A stretch of 64,000 nucleotides of DNA from Roseovarius sp. GTDB taxonomy: Bacteria; Pseudomonadota; Alphaproteobacteria; Rhodobacterales; Rhodobacteraceae. The notes beneath the pieces were generated by a model. The model did no database searches, was not told the origin of the DNA, and saw nothing but the letters and a program-made list of their open reading frames with translations. The translations under genes and the position numbers were made by a program. Location: the NCBI GenBank assembly GCA_027493545.1, contig JAOSKR010000001.1, positions 214,001 to 278,000 of the forward strand, in the 5' to 3' direction. Shown here piece by piece: positions 1-10,594 of the stretch (positions within the stretch are counted from its first letter, which is position 1; the number at the start of each line of letters is the position of its first letter).

Positions 1-64
1 ACCCGCGCTAAGAGACGGGAGAAGACTCGATCATCCATACCGATCACCGGACAGGGAGGGCCGC

Positions 65-2156
65 TTGGAAAACCCCGTACACACCACCACCGAAGGCGGG
101 ATCGCCGTCATCGAGATCGCGAACCCGCCGGTCAACGCCGCCTCGCAGGCGGTGCGCGAGGGGCTGCTGGCAGCGATCCGCCGGGCCGATGCCGATCCTG
201 AAATCAGCGCCGTGGTTCTTGTCGGCGCCGGGCGAACCTTTGTCGCCGGCGCCGATATCCGCGAGTTCGGCAAACCGCCGCAACCGCCCTCGCTGCCCGA
301 GGTGGTCGACGCCATTGAGGGCACGGGCAAGCCGGTGATTGCGGCGCTGCACGGCACCGCGCTGGGCGGCGGGCTGGAACTGGCGATGGCGGCGCATTAC
401 CGCACGGCGCTCGCGTCGGCGCGGATGGGGCTGCCCGAGGTCAACCTCGGGATCCTGCCCGGGGCAGGGGGCACCCAGCGGTTGCCGCGGCTCGTTCCGG
501 TCGCGCGCGCCGCCGCGATGATCACCTCCGGCCAGCCCATCGGCGCGACCGAGGCGCTGGATCTGGGTCTCATCGACCGCATCGCCGAGGGCGATGACAT
601 CCGCGCCGCGGGCCTGGCCCTCGCCGGTGAGCTGCTGGCCACGGGCGCCGGCCCGCGCCGGACCCGCGACAACCCGCCGCGCGATCCGCAAGCGGCCGAT
701 TTCGCGGCGCTGCGCACGCAGGTCGGGAAATCGGCGCGCGGACGCATCGCGCCCCTCAAGGCGCTCGAAGCGGTCGAGGGTGCGGTGACGCTGCCCTTTG
801 CCGAAGGCGTGGCGAACGAGCGCGCGCTCTTCGTGAGCCTTCTCGAATCGGACCAGCGCGCGGCGCTGGTTCACGCCTTCCTTGCCGAGCGCGCTGCCGC
901 GAGGCCGCCCGAGATCAGCGGCACCGATCCCCGCGACGCAAGCGCCATCGGCATCGTCGGCGGCGGCACCATGGGCGCGGGGATCGCCACCGCGGCGCTG
1001 CTGGCCGGGCTCGACGTGACGCTCATCGAACGCGACGCCGACGCGGCCGCCGAGGGCACAGGCGACGGTGGCCGGCAACTTCGCGGGCGCGGTCAGGCGC
1101 GGCAAGCTGGCGCAGGACCGCCACGATGCCATCCTCGCCCGCGCCTTTCGCACCGCCACCGATTACGCCGATCTGGGCGACCGCGACCTCGTGATCGAGG
1201 CGGTGTTCGAGAGCATGGACGTCAAGCGCGAGGTCTTTGCCCGCCTCGACAGCGTCTGCAAGCCCGGCGCGGTGCTGGCCACCAACACCTCCTATCTCGA
1301 CATCAACGAGATCGCCGCCGCCACCCGACGCCCCGAAAGCGTCCTTGGTCTGCACTTCTTCTCGCCCGCGCACATGATGAAGCTGCTCGAGGTCGTGGTC
1401 GCCGCGCGCACCGCGCCCGAGGTCACGGCGACGGGATTCGCGCTTGCCAGGCGGCTGGGCAAGGTGGCGGTGCGCGCCGGCGTCTGTGACGGTTTCATCG
1501 GCAACCGCATCCTGGCGCATTACCGCAAGGCGCTCGACGGCGCGGTGCTGGCGGGCGCGAGCCCCTATCAGGTCGACCGCGCCCTTGTCGATTTCGGGCT
1601 GGCGATGGGGCCATATGCGGTGGGCGATCTCGCCGGGCTCGACATCTCCTGGGCCAACCGCAAGCGCCTCGCCCCCAGCCGCGACCCGCGCGAGGTCTAT
1701 GCCGAGTTTTCCGACCGGCTCTGCGAGGCCGGTCATTTCGGGCGCAAGACCGGCAAGGGGTTCTACATCTACCGAGAGGGCGCCGCGCCCGAGCCCAACC
1801 CGGAGGTCGAAGAGATCATCGCCGCCGAGCGGCGGGCCCGGGGCATCACCCCGCGCGATCTGCCCGCCCCGGAGATCGTCGCGCGGTTCATGGCGGCGAT
1901 GGTCAACGAGGCCGCGCGGACGTTGGGCGACGGCATTGCCGCGCGGCCGGGGGACGTCGACGTGGTCATGCTCAACGGCTACGGCTTTCCGCGCTGGCGC
2001 GGCGGACCGATGCACCATGCCGACACGGTCGGGCTGGCGACCATCCTCGCCGACATCGACCGCTTTTCCACCGACGACGATTTCCTGTGGCAGCCGGCGC
2101 CGCTCCTGGCACGGCTTTCCGCCGATAACCGCACATTCGCCAGCCTCGACGGCTGA
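65..2156 (+). CDS. Bifunctional enoyl-CoA hydratase / 3-hydroxyacyl-CoA dehydrogenase (frameshifted)
   Basis: Catalyses two consecutive steps of fatty acyl-CoA beta-oxidation: hydration of trans-2-enoyl-CoA, then NAD-dependent oxidation of the 3-hydroxyacyl-CoA. The N-terminal ~200 residues are a crotonase domain ([10 protein letters not shown]; both expected catalytic glutamates, in GLELAM and LPEVNLG). Next comes the 3HCDH NAD-binding fold ([10 protein letters not shown]) with the [16 protein letters not shown] catalytic-histidine region, then the C-terminal 3HCDH domains. Total is ~696 aa, normal for the alphaproteobacterial FadB/FadJ-like enzymes. Start is TTG at 65, just after a strong GGGAGGG ribosome site at 54-60. 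The reading frame changes between about 1047 and 1068, inside the NAD-binding domain, with similarity resuming immediately ([14 protein letters not shown]), so a one-base sequencing error is likely. The thiolase gene follows 15 bases downstream and probably shares its transcript. Substrate range is not readable from sequence. Confidence 0.88.
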
Positions 2157-2171
2157 AAGGGACACAGCCAC

Positions 2172-3349
2172 ATGAAACAGGCCGTCATCGTATCGACCGC
2201 CCGCACCGGGCTCGCGAAATCCTATCGCGGCGCCTTCAACGAAACCCACGGCGCGACCATGGCCGGACACGCCATCGAACACGCGGTGAAGCGCGCGGGG
2301 CTGGACCCCGCGCTGATCGAGGACGCTTTCGTCGGCTGCGGCTATCCCGAGGGCCGGACCGGTATCAACATCGCCCGCCAGTCGGTGATCCGGGCCGGGC
2401 TGCCGGTCGGCGTGGCCGGGGCGACCGTGAACCGCTTCTGCGCCTCGGGCCTGCAGGCCATCGCCATGGCCAGCCACGCCATCGCCCAGGAGGGCGCGCC
2501 AGCGGCGATCGCGGGCGGCGTGGAAAGCATCAGCCAGATGCCCCCAGCCGGCCGCCGCAGGCGCGCGACCCGTGGATCGAGGAACACAAGCCCGAGCTTT
2601 ACCTCACCATGATCGAGACCGCCGACATCGTCGCAAGGCGTTATGGCGTCAGCCGCGAGGCGCAGGACGCGCTGGCCTATGAGAGCCAGAAGCGCACCGC
2701 CGCCGCGCAGGCCGCCGGGCGGCTCGATGACGAGATCGTCCCGATCACGGTGACCCAGGCGTTCAAGGACCGCGAGAGCGGCGAGATCACCCGCCGCGAA
2801 GTCACCTTCGGCATGGACGACTGCAACCGCCCCGATACCACGCTCGAAGGCCTGGCCGGGCTCGCCCCGGTGCGGGGCGAGGGCAACTTCGTCACCGCCG
2901 GCAACGCCTCGCAGCTCTCCGACGGGGCGGCGGCACTGGTGCTGGCCGACGCAAAGCTGGCCGAGCGCGAGGGGTTTGAGGCGCTGGGCGCGCTCAAGGG
3001 CTTCGTCGTCGCCGGCTGCGAGCCCGACGAGATGGGCATCGGCCCGGTCTTCGCGGTGCCGCGGCTGCTGGAGCGCCACGGGCTCAAGGTCGCCGACATC
3101 GGCCTGTGGGAGCTGAACGAGGCGTTCGCCAGCCGGGCGCTCTATTGCCGCGACCGGCTGGGGATCGACCCCGATATCTGCAACGTCAACGGCGGTTCGA
3201 TCTCGATCGGCCACCCCTTCGGCATGACCGGCGCGCGAATGGCCGGGCACCTGCTGATCGAGGGCCGGCGGCGGGGCGCGAAGCTCGGCGTCGTGACCAT
3301 GTGCATCGGCGGCGGCATGGGCGCGGCAGGGCTTTTCGAGATCTTCTGA
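2172..3349 (+). CDS. Thiolase family acetyl-CoA acyltransferase (frameshifted)
   Basis: Cleaves 3-ketoacyl-CoA with CoA (or condenses acetyl-CoA units), the step after the preceding hydratase/dehydrogenase. The nucleophilic cysteine is C90 in [11 protein letters not shown]. The C-terminal half keeps the [11 protein letters not shown] histidine motif and the second active-site cysteine in [14 protein letters not shown]. Length after repair, about 391 aa, is normal for thiolase. The frame changes between about 2541 and 2567: the upstream frame ends its similarity at VESISQMP and the downstream frame picks up at [20 protein letters not shown] single-base error in the CCCCC/GCCGG-rich stretch is the simplest reading. 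Start is ATG at 2172. It lies between the FadB-like gene and the IclR regulator, which starts 3 bases after its stop. Confidence 0.88.
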
Positions 3350-3352
3350 GCC

Positions 3353-4134
3353 ATGGCGATGACGGCGGCCCCCTCCGATCCGCGGTTTGCCACCACCCTA
3401 GCCCGGGGGCTGGGTATCCTGCGCGCGTTTCGTCCCACCGACAGCGGTCTGACCAACCAGGAGATATCGCGCCGCACCGGGCTGCCGCCGCCCACGGTCT
3501 CCAGGCTTTGCTACACGCTGTGCCAGCTCGGCTATCTCACCCACGGGCGCAAGCACGGCAAGTACCGGCTGGGGCCGGCGGCGCTGGCGCTGGGCAACAT
3601 CGCGGCGGCGGCGTTTTCCTTCGTCGATGCCGCCGCACCCGAATTGCAGCGGCTGGCCGACAGGACCGGCACGCTGATCGGCATCGCCGTCGCCGACGAC
3701 GGCCGCATGCTGCTGACCCGCACCGGCGACCGCAAGGGTCGACCTCGATCTGGCTCGAGCCGGGCTACCGCCTGCCGGTGGCGGCGTCCTCGACCGGCAA
3801 GGCGTGGCTCGCCGCCGCCACCGAGGCCGAATTCGATCGTCTCGGCACGCTGCTCACCCAGCGCGGCGAGGCCGACGCCGCGGCACTCGAGGCGCTGCGG
3901 CACGAGGCGCAGGCCGAATGCGCGGCGCGCGGCTTTGTCCGGCTCGAGGGCGGCGCGCATTTCTCCGCCGCCATCAATTCGGCCGCGGTGCCCTGCCGGC
4001 CACGCGAGTTCGGTGCCGCGGTGGTGTTTCTCAGCGGCGCCACCTTTGACGACTGCCCCGCCGAACGCATGACCGACACCGTCGGCCCGGCGCTGGCGCG
4101 CATGGTGGCGGGGCTGCGCGAACGCAGCCTGTGA
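3353..4134 (+). CDS. IclR family transcriptional regulator (frameshifted)
   Basis: DNA-binding regulator with the IclR layout: N-terminal winged helix-turn-helix (TNQEISRRTGLPPPTVSRL, residues ~37-55) and a C-terminal GAF-like effector domain (SSTGKAWLAA, then the FSAAINSAAVPC and PREFGAAVVFLSG core). About 260 aa after repair. The frame changes near 3735-3745: upstream reads LLTRTGDRKG, downstream resumes as STSIWLEPGYRLPVAASSTG. It starts three bases after the thiolase stop, so it is probably transcribed with the beta-oxidation pair and may control it, or the divergent-function aminotransferase downstream; the effector is unknown. Alternative starts exist at residues 1 and 3 (both ATG). A palindrome at 4150-4159, between this gene and the aminotransferase, is a possible binding site for this or another regulator. 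Confidence 0.85.
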
Positions 4135-4149
4135 GGGGCATCGCCCAAT

Positions 4150-4159
4150 TTTGATCAAA
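4150..4159. promoter_or_regulatory. Candidate operator: perfect 10-bp palindrome TTTGATCAAA
   Basis: A perfect AT-rich palindrome (TTTGATCAAA) sits in an otherwise GC-rich gap of about 120 bases, 98 bases upstream of the aminotransferase ATG. Its composition and position suggest a regulator site. It is not an FNR/CRP-type site, since those have a 4-6 base spacer between half-sites. The neighbouring IclR protein is the nearest candidate to bind it, but nothing in the sequence proves that. Confidence 0.35.
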
Positions 4160-4256
4160 TCCCCATTGCCAACCCCGGGCGGCGTCTGCGAGACTTCACC
4201 CCGGAATGCCGCGGCCCGCGACCGGCCGGCGGTTTGAAGACAGGAAAGAACACCTC

Positions 4257-5624
4257 ATGACCCTTGCCCCCAACTCCGCCGAGGCGCGTGACATCGCCTA
4301 TCACTTCCACAGCTACACCAACGCCATCGCCCATGCCGAGAAGGGCCCCCAGATCATGGAGCGCGGCGAGGGCGTCTTTGTCTGGGACAGCCACGGCAAG
4401 CGCTATGTCGAGGCGATGGCCGGGCTCTGGAGCGTGGCCGTAGGCTTTGGCGAGGAGCGCCTGATCGAGGCGGCGATCGCGCAGATGCGCCAGCTGCCCT
4501 ATTATCACAACTTCGCCCACCGCTCGCACGGGCCCGCCATCGACCTGGCCGAAAAGCTGGTGGCGATCGCGCCGGTGCCGATGTCGAAGGTCTTCTTCAC
4601 CAATTCCGGTTCGGAGGCCAACGACACGGTGATGAAGATGATCTGGTACCGCTCCAACGCGCTGGGGCAGCCGGAAAAGAAGAAGATCATCGCACGCCAG
4701 CGCGGCTATCACGGGGTCACCATCGCCTCGGCCAGCCTGACCGGGCTGCCCAACAACCACCGTTCGTTCGACCTGCCGATCTCGCGGGTGCTGCACACCA
4801 CCTGCCCGCATTACTGGAAGGAGGGCCGCGAGGACGAGAGCGAGGAAGACTTCGCCACCCGCTGCGCCGAGGAACTCGACAGCCTGATCCGGGCCGAGGG
4901 CCCCGACACCGTCGCCGCCTTCTTCGCCGAGCCGGTGATGGGCGCCGGCGGCGTGGTGGTGCCGCCCGCCACCTACTGGGAGAAGATCCAGAAGGTGCTG
5001 CGGCAACACGATGTCCTGCTCGTTGCCGACGAGGTCATCACCGGTTTCGGGCGCACCGGCAACATGTGGGGCAGCGAGACCTGCGACATCGAGCCCGACG
5101 CGATGGTTCTCTCCAAGCAGATCACATCGAGCTACGTGCCGTTCTCGGCAATCCTGCTCAACGAACGCTTCTATGCCCCGGTGGCCGAGGAAAGCGGGCG
5201 CATCGGCGTTCTGGGCCACGGCTTCACCTGCGGCGGGCACCCGGTGGGCGCGGCGGTGGCGCTGGAGAACATCCGCATCATCGAGGATCAGGGACTGGTG
5301 GCCCGGGCGGCCGAAACCGGCACCTATCTCCGCGATCGGCTGCAACGCCTCGCCGGGCATCCCTTTGTCGGCGAGGTGCGCGGCGTCGGACTCATCGCCG
5401 CGGTCGAACTGAGGCACCCCGACCATCACGACGCGCTCAAGCCCGGCACCCTGGGTGGGGCGATGAACCAGCTGCTCTACGAGCGTGGCGTGATCTCGCG
5501 CGCGATGATCGACGCGATGGCCCTTTGCCCGCCGCTGATCATCGGCAGGGCCGAGATCGACTTCATCGCCGACGCGCTGGAAGATGCGCTGGGCACACTG
5601 GCAAAGATGGAGTTCCCCGCCTGA
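4257..5624 (+). CDS. Class III (omega) aminotransferase, PLP-dependent
   Basis: Transfers an amino group from an omega-amino acid or amine to a keto acid, probably pyruvate. The 455-aa protein has the fold-type I layout of class III transaminases: the TNSGSEANDTVMK cofactor-phosphate region, RGYHGVT, the LLVADEVITGFGRTG aspartate that contacts the pyridine nitrogen, and the Schiff-base lysine K287 in VLSKQITSS. It most resembles the taurine/beta-alanine-pyruvate type aminotransferases common in roseobacters; the exact donor cannot be read from sequence. The ATG at 4257 was chosen because AGGAAAG lies just upstream (about 4240-4247); the same frame is open back to 4206 but without similarity. 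A palindrome at 4150-4159 may regulate it. No frame damage. Confidence 0.9.
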   Translation: MTLAPNSAEARDIAYHFHSYTNAIAHAEKGPQIMERGEGVFVWDSHGKRYVEAMAGLWSVAVGFGEERLIEAAIAQMRQLPYYHNFAHRSHGPAIDLAEKLVAIAPVPMSKVFFTNSGSEANDTVMKMIWYRSNALGQPEKKKIIARQRGYHGVTIASASLTGLPNNHRSFDLPISRVLHTTCPHYWKEGREDESEEDFATRCAEELDSLIRAEGPDTVAAFFAEPVMGAGGVVVPPATYWEKIQKVLRQHDVLLVADEVITGFGRTGNMWGSETCDIEPDAMVLSKQITSSYVPFSAILLNERFYAPVAEESGRIGVLGHGFTCGGHPVGAAVALENIRIIEDQGLVARAAETGTYLRDRLQRLAGHPFVGEVRGVGLIAAVELRHPDHHDALKPGTLGGAMNQLLYERGVISRAMIDAMALCPPLIIGRAEIDFIADALEDALGTLAKMEFPA

Positions 5625-5667
5625 GCGCAACGGGCCCGGCCGCCATGCGCGCCGGAAAACGGCCCTC

Positions 5668-5707
5668 GGACGGGAGAAACCGGGCAATTCGGCCTTTCCT
5701 CCCGTGA
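5668..5707 (+). terminator. Possible stem-loop between aminotransferase and mrp operon
   Basis: ACGGGAG (5668 region) can pair with CTCCCGT (ending near 5707), with an inner CCG/CGG helix. It lies in the 125-base gap after the aminotransferase stop. There is no clear T-run, so it is at best a weak or Rho-assisted terminator. The following TATATG at about 5715-5721 could be part of the mrp promoter. Confidence 0.3.
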
Positions 5708-5749
5708 TCTGCCGTATATGTTCCACCGCAATCGAGGGGGCAGGTCCGC

Positions 5750-8613
5750 ATGTCGCTTTTCCTGATCGTCGCCATGCCGTTTCTGGGCGCGCTGCTGCCC
5801 GGCCTGATGAACCGGGCCGGACGCAACGCCTGTGCCGCGACCACCTTCTTCGTGACGCTGACCGCGTTCGCCGGGCTGATGACCCATGTACCTTCGGTGA
5901 TGGCCGGCGAGGTGGTGATGGCGCGGCTCCACTGGCTGCCGGGACTGGGGCTCAACGCCAATTTCATGCTCGACGGGCTGGGGCTGTTCTTTGCCGGGCT
6001 GATCCTCGGCATCGGCCTGCTGATCATTGCCTATGCGCGCTTTTACCTCTCGCGCGAGGACGACATGGGCGAGTTCTACACATATCTGCTGCTCTTCCAG
6101 GGCGCGATGGTGGGCATCGTGCTGTGCGACAACATCCTGATGCTGCTGGTTTTCTGGGAGCTCACGTCGCTCTCGTCCTTCCTGCTGATCGGATACTGGA
6201 AGCACCTGCCCGAAGGCCGACAGGGCGCGCGCATGGCGCTGATCGTGACCGCGATGGGCGGGCTGGGAATGATCGGGGGATGCTGCTTCTGGGCGAGATC
6301 GCGGGCAGCTATGACCTCAGCGTCATCCTGCAGCACCGTGATGAAATCCAGGCCTCGCCCCTCTACCTGCCGGCGCTGCTGCTGATCCTGCTCGGCGCCT
6401 TCACCAAGTCGGCGCAATTCCCGTTCCATTTCTGGCTGCCGCACGCGATGGCCGCGCCGACGCCGGTCTCGGCCTATCTGCATTCCGCGACGATGGTTAA
6501 GGCCGGGCTCTTTTTGATGGCGCGGCTCTGGCCGGTCCTGTCGGGAACCGACGCGTGGTTCGTCATCGTCACCGGCACCGGGCTGGTGACGATGGTGATC
6601 GCCGCCGTGATCGCGCTCTTCAAGAACGACCTCAAGGCGCTGCTGGCGTTCTCGACGGTCTCGCATCTGGGGCTCATCACCATGCTGCTGGGCACCGGCA
6701 CCGCCTTCGGGGCGATGGCGGCGGTGTTTCACATCCTCAACCACGCCACCTTCAAGGCGGCGCTCTTCATGACCGCGGGGATCATCGACCACGAGGCCGG
6801 CACCCGCGACATCACCCGGCTGGGCGGGCTCCGCAAACTGATGCCGGTGACCTTCGTCATCACCGCGCTGGCGTCGCTGTCGATGGCCGGGATACCGTTC
6901 TTCAACGGCTTCCTGTCCAAGGAGATGATGCTCGAGGAGGCCACCCGCACCACCCTCCTGGGCAGCCCGCTGCTGGTGCCGGTACTGGCCACGGTTGGGG
7001 CGCTGTTTTCGGCCGCCTATGCGTTTCGCTACCTCGTCCACGTCTTCTTCGGGCCGAAGCGCGAGGAAAATCCCGGCCTGCCGCACGATCCCGGCTTCGG
7101 CATGTGGGGGCCGCCGGCGGTGCTGGTCGCGGCGGTCGTCGTCATCGGTGTGGCGCCGGCCCTCGCCGAGCCGCTGGTGCGCAGCGTCACTGCGGCGGTG
7201 CTCGGCGGCGCGGCGCCGATGCCCGGCGCGCATCTCAGGATCTGGCACGGGCTAACGCCGGCGCTGGGGATGTCCGCGATCGCGGTAACCGGCGGCGCGG
7301 TGCTGCTCATGGCCTTCGCGCCGCTGGCGCGCGCCTGGGCCGCCGCCGGGCCGCCGGCCGCCAAGACCATCTTCGACGCCATCGTCGACGGGCTTGCGCT
7401 CTTGTCGCGCACCATCACCGAGCGGCTGCACGACGGCGCGCTGACGCGCTACGCGGCGATCTTTTCGGTCACCGTGGTGGCGGTGGCAGGGCACGCCTGG
7501 GCCACCGGCGCGGCGCCCGCGCCCGCGCGCGACATGCTGCCGGTCGAGCCCTTGCCGCTGGCCGGCTGGCTGCTGCTGGTGGTGGCCACGCTGGTGCTGG
7601 TCCGGCAACACCGCAACCGCTTTGTCGCGCTGGTGCTGCTGGGGGTGGTGGGGCTGATGATCTCGATCGGCTTTGCCTATCTCAGCGCCCCTGACCTCGC
7701 GCTGACGCAGCTTTCGGTCGAGGTCGTGACCGTCATCCTGCTGCTCCTGGCGCTCAACTTCCTGCCACGCGAAACCCCGGTCGAAAGCCCCGCCGGACTC
7801 CGCCTGCGCGACGGCGCGATCGCGGCCGTGGTGGGGTTGGGTGCGGGGGCGCTGGTCTTCACCATCCTGGTCGGGGATTTCTCGGCGCCGACGATCTCGG
7901 CCTATCATCTGGCGAATTCCTACAAGGGCGGCGGCGGCACCAATGTCGTCAACGTCATCCTGGTCGACTTCCGCGGCTACGACACCTTCGGCGAGATCAT
8001 CGTGCTGGGCATCGCGGCGCTGGTCATCTACGCCACCACCGAGGCGCTGCTGTCCGGTCCGGTGCGCGCGCGGCTTCTGAACCGCCCCGTCGAGAAGGTG
8101 GCCGGCGACGCCCACCCGATGATGATGGTGGTGGTCACGAGGGTGATGATGCCGCTCATCCTGATGGTCGGGGTCTACATCTTCCTGCGCGGCCACAACG
8201 AGCCCGGCGGCGGCTTCATCGCCGGCCTCGTGGTGGCGATCGCGGTGGTGATGCAGTACATGGCCTCGGGCTATGCCTGGGCGTCGGCGCGCCAGCGCGT
8301 GCCCTATCACGGCATCATCGGCGCGGGCGTGCTGGTGGCGGGGCTCACCGGCATCGGCGCGTGGTTCTTCGGTGCCCCGTTCCTGACCTCGACCTTCGGC
8401 TATGTCCGCATCCCGCCGCTGGCGGAATTCGAACTGGCCACGGCGATGGGCTTCGACCTCGGCGTGTTCCTGTGCGTGCTGGGCGCGGTGATGCTGTCGC
8501 TCGACAGTTTCGCGCGGCTGGCGCGCCGCGCCGGCATCGAGGCGAGCGAGTTCGACATCGACATCGACCCGTCGCGCGACGATGCCCCGGACACCGGCAA
8601 GGCGGAGGGCTGA
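5750..8613 (+). CDS. mrpA: Mrp/Pha Na+(K+)/H+ antiporter fused subunit A-B (frameshifted)
   Basis: Largest subunit of a multi-subunit cation/proton antiporter in the inner membrane. It combines the MrpA NuoL-like proton channel (LDGLGLFFAGLI; FPFHFWLPHAMAAPTPVSAYLHSATMVKAG with the conserved lysine; HILNHATFKAALFM), the C-terminal MrpA helices, and a complete MrpB domain (GHNEPGGGFIAGLVVA) at the end. Such A-B fusions mark the six-gene Mrp type, as in Sinorhizobium PhaA. About 954 aa after repair, with ~25 membrane segments. The frame changes at about 6275-6282 in a GGGGG run: upstream ends MGGLGMIGG, downstream resumes MLLLGEIAGSYDL, consistent with one missing base. First gene of the operon, followed with 1-base spacing by mrpC. 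Confidence 0.93.
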
Positions 8614-8614
8614 G

Positions 8615-9007
8615 ATGGAGCTTCTGGTGGCCAGTTCCGTGGGCGTGCTGACGGCGGCGGGCATCTACATGGTGCTCAGGCTGCGCACCTTCCCGGTGAT
8701 CGTCGGCACCGCGCTGCTGAGCTATGCGGTCAACGTCTTTCTCTTCGCCTCGGGCCGGCTGGCGGTGAATCAGCCGCCGATCCTGCGCGACGGCGTGAGC
8801 GCCTACACCGACCCGCTGCCGCAGGCGTTGGTGCTGACGGCGATCGTGATCTCGTTCGGGATGACGGCGGTGGTGGTGATCGTGGCGCTGGGGGCCTATC
8901 TGAGTTCGCGCGACGACCATGTCAACGACCGTCCGGACCGCCCAATCCGCCAGGACCACCAGGACCGCCAGGACCATCATGGCGGCGGCGAAGGGGCGCA
9001 GCCATGA
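8615..9007 (+). CDS. mrpC: Mrp antiporter subunit C
   Basis: A 130-aa membrane protein homologous to NuoK, with three helices (residues ~4-24, 28-50 and 70-95), part of the Mrp cation/proton antiporter. The motif VGTALLSYAVNVFLFA and the PLPQALVLTAIVISFGMTA segment are typical of MrpC. ATG at 8615 lies one base after the mrpAB stop; the gene ends by overlapping mrpD by 4 bases. The C-terminal tail (residues ~110-130) is an unusual hydrophilic Asp/Arg/Gln/His stretch made by three copies of a 9-base repeat, not part of the conserved fold. Confidence 0.93.
   Translation: MELLVASSVGVLTAAGIYMVLRLRTFPVIVGTALLSYAVNVFLFASGRLAVNQPPILRDGVSAYTDPLPQALVLTAIVISFGMTAVVVIVALGAYLSSRDDHVNDRPDRPIRQDHQDRQDHHGGGEGAQP
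8950..8976 (+). repeat. Three tandem 9-bp repeats in the mrpC tail
   Basis: CCAGGACCA, CCAGGACCG, CCAGGACCA at 8950-8958, 8959-8967 and 8968-8976. They encode the Gln-Asp-His/Gln-Asp-Arg repeats of the cytoplasmic-looking tail of MrpC. Copy number may vary by slippage, and an indel here would still be in frame. Confidence 0.8.
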
Positions 9008-10593
9008 GCCACTGGGTCATCGCCCCCGTCATCCTGCCGGCGATGATGGCGGCCTTCATCGTGCTGGTGGTGCGCTTTCATCCGCTGTTGCAGCGGGTCT
9101 TCTCGCTGGCCGGAACGGTGGCGATCCTCGCGGTGGCGGCGGGGCTCTATTGGACGACCTCGGACGGCACCATCCTGCTTTATCAGCTCGGCAACTGGGC
9201 CGCGCCCTTTGGCATCGTGCTGGTCGCGGACCGGCTGTCGGCGCTCTTCGTGCTGCTGACGTCGGTCCTGGCGGTGCCGGTGCTGCTCTATGCCATCGGC
9301 TCGGGCTGGGACATGCGCGGGCGGCATTTCCACGCCCTCTTCCAGTTTCAGCTGATGGGCATCCTCGGCGCCTTCCTGACCGGCGACGCCTTCAACCTCT
9401 TCGTCTTCTTCGAGGTGCTGCTGATCGCCTCCTACGGGCTGATGATCCACTCGGGCGGCGCGCGGCGGTTCCGGGTCGGGGTGCAGTACGTGGTCTACAA
9501 CCTGCTCGGCTCGACGCTCTTTCTGTTTGCCCTCGGCACCATCTATGCCGAGACCGGGACGCTCAACATGGCCGACCTGGCGCAGCGCATCGCGGCGCTG
9601 CCCATGGACGACAGCGCCGGCATCCGCGTGGCGGCGGTGATGCTGCTGATGGTCTTTGCGGTCAAGGCCGCGATCCTGCCGCTGCATTTCTGGCTGCCGG
9701 CGGCCTATGCCACGTCGCCGGGGCCGGTCGCGGCGCTCTTTGCGGTGATGACCAAGGTCGGCGCCTATTCCATCATCCGCTTTTACACCCTGATCTTTCC
9801 GCCCGATCTCGCGATCACCCAGGGCCTTTTCGACACCTGGCTGCTGCCCGCGGCCCTGCTGACGCTGACGCTGGGGATGCTGGGCATTCTCGGCGCGCGC
9901 CGGCTCGACGATCTGGTGGCATTCGCCGTGGTCGGCTCGATGGGGATGCTGATGATCGCGATCTCGGTCTTCACTCCCGCCGGCATCGCTGCGGCGCTCT
10001 ACTATGCCGTCCATTCGACGCTGGCGACGGCGGCGCTCTTTCTGCTCGCCGACGTGGTGGGCGAGCGCCGCGCCGGCGGGTCGCTGGGCTACGATCCCGC
10101 CCCGCCGATCCCCGGCTCGGGACTGGTGGCGGGGCTCTTCTTTGCCGCCGCCATCGCCATGGCCGGGCTGCCGCCGCTGTCGGGTTTCGTGGGCAAGCTG
10201 CTGATCCTCAACGCCACCATGGCAGATGCGCGCATGGCCTGGGTCTGGGCGGTGATCCTGAGCACCAGCCTGATCGCGGTGATCGGCTTTTCCCGCGCCG
10301 GCAGCGCGATCTTCTGGAAGGCGTACGCGCCCGAGGCGACCCTGCCCGATGCTCCTCCGCAACCGGCCGAACCGGCCCCGCCGCTCGACGCGGCCCCCCG
10401 TCCGACCGCGCTGCCGATGGTGGCCGTCGGCGCGCTGATGGCGCTGCTCGTCGCGGTGACGGTCTTCGCCGGCCCGCTCCAGCGCAATTTCGCCGCGACC
10501 GCGGCGCAGCTGTTCGCGCCGGCGCCCTATATCTCGGTAGTGCTCGAAACGCCCGGCCGCACGGTCGGCCATGACGACGGGGAGGGGCACTGA
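9004..10593 (+). CDS. mrpD: Mrp antiporter subunit D
   Basis: A 529-aa NuoM/NuoN-type proton-channel subunit of the Mrp complex. Conserved features are TGDAFNLFVFFEVLLIASYGLM (glutamate in the first half), AVKAAILPLHFWLPAAYATSPGPVAALFAVMTKVGAY (two functional lysines) and GLPPLSGFVGKLLIL. About 14 membrane helices. The start ATG overlaps the end of mrpC, and mrpE follows one base after the stop, indicating translational coupling. The C-terminal ~70 residues include a Pro/Ala-rich loop (about residues 450-475) before the last helix. The frame is intact throughout. Confidence 0.94.
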   Translation: MSHWVIAPVILPAMMAAFIVLVVRFHPLLQRVFSLAGTVAILAVAAGLYWTTSDGTILLYQLGNWAAPFGIVLVADRLSALFVLLTSVLAVPVLLYAIGSGWDMRGRHFHALFQFQLMGILGAFLTGDAFNLFVFFEVLLIASYGLMIHSGGARRFRVGVQYVVYNLLGSTLFLFALGTIYAETGTLNMADLAQRIAALPMDDSAGIRVAAVMLLMVFAVKAAILPLHFWLPAAYATSPGPVAALFAVMTKVGAYSIIRFYTLIFPPDLAITQGLFDTWLLPAALLTLTLGMLGILGARRLDDLVAFAVVGSMGMLMIAISVFTPAGIAAALYYAVHSTLATAALFLLADVVGERRAGGSLGYDPAPPIPGSGLVAGLFFAAAIAMAGLPPLSGFVGKLLILNATMADARMAWVWAVILSTSLIAVIGFSRAGSAIFWKAYAPEATLPDAPPQPAEPAPPLDAAPRPTALPMVAVGALMALLVAVTVFAGPLQRNFAATAAQLFAPAPYISVVLETPGRTVGHDDGEGH

Positions 10594-10594
10594 G

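Noticed and set aside
4155-5726. 523-codon minus-strand frame over the aminotransferase
   Set aside because: Low-complexity His/Arg/Gly-rich shadow of a well-conserved plus-strand gene.
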